A DNA stretch of 37,073 nt from a virus. The DNA is taken from positions 1-37,073 of the IMG/VR virus record IMGVR_UViG_3300030116_005821, one strand, 5' to 3'. The translations under genes were made by a program, and so were the position numbers. The notes under the pieces were generated by a model. It was not told where the DNA came from and did no database searches. It saw only the letters and a list, made by a program, of their open reading frames with translations. Positions 36,895-37,073 of this stretch are shown in pieces; the stretch's first letter is position 1; every line of letters starts with the position of its first letter.

Positions 36895-37073
36895 GTGAGA
36901 AAATTTAAAAAAGTACCAAAGACTAAAAAAGGTGTACCTAAGAAATATGTCAAAGGTTCAAAGAATAAAAAGAAGAGTGAATCTGAAATACTTAGAACTA
37001 GAAAGCTTTACAAGTCTGGTAAGCTAACTCCAGCTATGATGGATAAAATATCAAAACAAAGGAGCAAAAGTGG
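36895..37073 (+). CDS. Small basic protein (KVPKTKKGVPKKYV type), 3' partial
   Basis: GTG 36895-36897 begins (M)RKFKKVPKTKKGVPKKYVKG, then SESEILRTRKLYKSGKLTPA. The frame is open to the window end, so the gene is cut. Such KKGVPKKYV...LTPAMMD.ISKQR proteins are frequent in marine phage genomes, role unknown. No counterpart at the equivalent place in copy A, where the KAGNYTKP gene follows. Confidence 0.7.
   Translation, partial: MRKFKKVPKTKKGVPKKYVKGSKNKKKSESEILRTRKLYKSGKLTPAMMDKISKQRSKS

Noticed and set aside
1-37073. Temperate phage or integrated prophage
   Set aside because: No integrase, excisionase, CI/Cro-like repressor, att-like repeats or flanking host genes were seen; the zincin alone is not sufficient evidence.

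Overview
The window is almost wholly one AT-rich, tightly packed tailed-phage genome, most likely a lytic siphovirus (HK97-type capsid, tape measure, long non-contractile tail genes). I see no integrase, CI-like repressor, ribosomal, tRNA or host metabolic gene. AT richness, AAGGAG-type ribosome sites, sigma70-like promoters, a cluster of tiny Lys/Arg-rich proteins and a head-spike protein like that of the Rhodobacter gene transfer agent all fit a phage of a marine Gram-negative bacterium, perhaps an alphaproteobacterium. The host is inference.

Layout. (1) 1-2522, plus strand: lysis-type membrane and lipoprotein genes, a series of very small basic proteins, and an M15 peptidase endolysin, chained by TAATG stop/start overlaps. 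(2) 2563-11153, plus: connector, tail terminator, tail tube, tail assembly chaperones with a probable -1 frameshift, tape measure, tail-tip hub and a receptor-binding candidate. (3) 11150-22127, minus: early operon with NinB-, Nmad- and C5-methyltransferase-like proteins, NinG-like HNH protein, SSB, metallophosphoesterase, PP-loop enzyme, primase-helicase, replication initiator, a zincin, a second compact C5-methyltransferase and many small Cys-pair proteins. A good promoter sits at 22155-22183. (4) 22516-24011, minus: a small separate unit with its own promoter and terminator. (5) 24012-24841: 830 bp without genes, dense in repeats. (6) 24842-25477, plus: small terminase. (7) 25627-29457, minus: large terminase, portal, two morphogenesis proteins and a zinc ribbon. 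(8) 29543-34711, plus: scaffold, capsid, spike base, a giant repeat fiber and small proteins, running into a second copy of the region-1 genes at 34734-37073.

The strongest structural observation is that the two ends carry the same gene block in diverged form (copy A 1-1639, copy B 34734-36892). The offset implies a unit of about 34.7 kb. The proteins are nearly identical, yet the DNA differs at many silent sites, one gene is present only in copy B, and the basic-protein genes are swapped. This looks like a circular or circularly permuted genome assembled past its own start into a related strain, or else a genuine diverged duplication. Other points of interest are an RNA hairpin with a compensatory base-pair change between the copies, a GGTAG/CTACC-rich repeat zone before the small terminase, the inverted terminase-portal block, a frameshifted mini zinc-ribbon gene, and a PP-loop/phosphoesterase gene pair.
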